This document shows, piece after piece, positions 4,715-5,089 of a DNA stretch of 5,089 nucleotides (its first letter is position 1; each line of letters begins with the position of its first letter). Source of the stretch: Pseudomonadota bacterium (GTDB taxonomy: Bacteria > Pseudomonadota > Gammaproteobacteria > Arenicellales > UBA868); assembly GCA_018661145.1 (NCBI GenBank), contig JABJIU010000150.1:1-5089 (forward strand), written 5' to 3'. The notes beneath the pieces were generated by a model. It did not search any database. It was not told where the DNA came from and saw only the letters and a list, made by a program, of their open reading frames with translations. Both the position numbers and the translations under genes were made by a program.

Positions 4715-5089
4715 CCTTGTCATTGTGGAGATGTCGGACGAATAGGGAGCGCATTTCATGGCCTTCACGGACACTGGAAGGACGCTCTATGGTTAACTGG
4801 ATGAGGCGCGCTGTAACGCCAGATTTGGAAATGAGATATGATTGAGACAGGCTTGAGTGTTGACTGCCTCACGTTTTGTTTGGATAACTCCCTTGATCTA
4901 GGTTGGAACGTTTATCAGTTCGCAAGGCTAGCGAATTTCTCTTGAGTTCAGATGACCCGGAATGAGGTTGGACAAGGTGATTGCCAATGTCGCCGACGGA
5001 ACACAGGAACTGGATCATCGGATGATGTGACCTATTGGGACGAACTGCCGGCGCTCTCTTTCGCGAGTGCACCGTGACAACACGCCAAG
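4715..5089. other. Upstream non-coding region, no gene recognised
   Basis: No reading frame here gives a recognisable protein, and both strands are broken by frequent stops. The longest open stretch, 67 codons on the minus strand from a GTG at 5072, has basic, low-complexity-like content without family motifs or a convincing ribosome site. Two tiny plus-strand frames (4789-4845 and 4838-4945) overlap each other and are unsupported. The stretch could be an intergenic spacer leading to a gene beyond the right edge, such as the cognate regulator, or decayed former coding sequence. No intrinsic terminator, tRNA or inverted-repeat element end was seen. Confidence 0.55.
4860..4888 (+). promoter_or_regulatory. 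Possible rightward sigma70-type promoter
   Basis: TTGACT (4860-4865, five of six matches to TTGACA) is followed after exactly 17 bp by GATAAC (4883-4888, four of six matches to TATAAT). It would transcribe away from the operon towards the right edge, where a divergent regulator gene could lie. It rests on hexamer matching alone. Confidence 0.22.

Noticed and set aside
4789..4845. 18-codon plus-strand frame with an AAGGA six bases upstream, as a leader peptide
   Set aside because: No attenuator hairpins follow, no run of a single regulatory amino acid is present, and no downstream gene is in view. The overlapping 35-codon frame at 4838-4945 is equally unsupported.
4919..4935. Inverted repeat TTCGC-N7-GCGAA as an operator
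   Set aside because: Five-base arms are too short to stand out in a few hundred bases, and no promoter or gene start lies next to them.
5051..5070. Weak hairpin GCGCTC / GAGTGC with an eight-base loop
   Set aside because: The stem has only six pairs including one G-T and no T run follows, so chance is a sufficient explanation.
4869..5072. 67-codon minus-strand frame at the right edge as a small gene
   Set aside because: It starts with GTG without a convincing ribosome site, shows no motif, and its composition is compatible with a chance open frame.

Overview
The window looks like part of a carbohydrate or small-acid uptake-and-catabolism operon from an alphaproteobacterium, plausibly of the Rhizobiales or Rhodobacterales type. 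That placement is inferred from the gene content, the moderately GC-rich coding sequence and the Tat-exported binding protein; no marker gene fixes the taxon. All six convincing genes lie on the minus strand, so the operon reads from right to left.

Layout in transcription order. (1) About 375 bp at the right edge (4715-5089) hold no recognisable gene. (2) A near-perfect 42-bp palindrome (4673-4714) contains a GntR/FadR-type box and is the best operator candidate. (3) An alpha/beta hydrolase of the 3-oxoadipate enol-lactonase type follows (about 4589 to 3756). (4) Next is a Tat-exported ribose-type (Peripla_BP_4) substrate-binding protein (3719-2637). (5) A 135-bp gap carries a 12-bp-stem hairpin just after the binding-protein stop codon. 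(6) A 69-residue 4-oxalocrotonate tautomerase-like enzyme follows (2501-2292). (7) Then comes a classical NAD-type short-chain dehydrogenase (2248 or 2242 to 1487). (8) An RbsC-type permease follows (1434-415). (9) The last gene is the N-terminal part of the ATP-binding subunit (400-1), cut by the window edge.

The binding protein, permease and ATPase form one CUT2/ribose-type ABC importer. The three enzymes are interleaved with it, and two of them sit between the binding protein and the permease. A coherent reading is that the importer brings in a sugar-like compound, the dehydrogenase oxidises it (possibly to a lactone), the alpha/beta hydrolase opens a lactone or ester, and the tautomerase shifts an enol/keto intermediate. 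The substrate and the order of steps are inference. The most useful leads are the 42-bp operator palindrome, the hairpin after the binding-protein gene, and the active-site or cofactor-motif variants in the tautomerase (His at position 39) and the dehydrogenase (Asn in the glycine motif).
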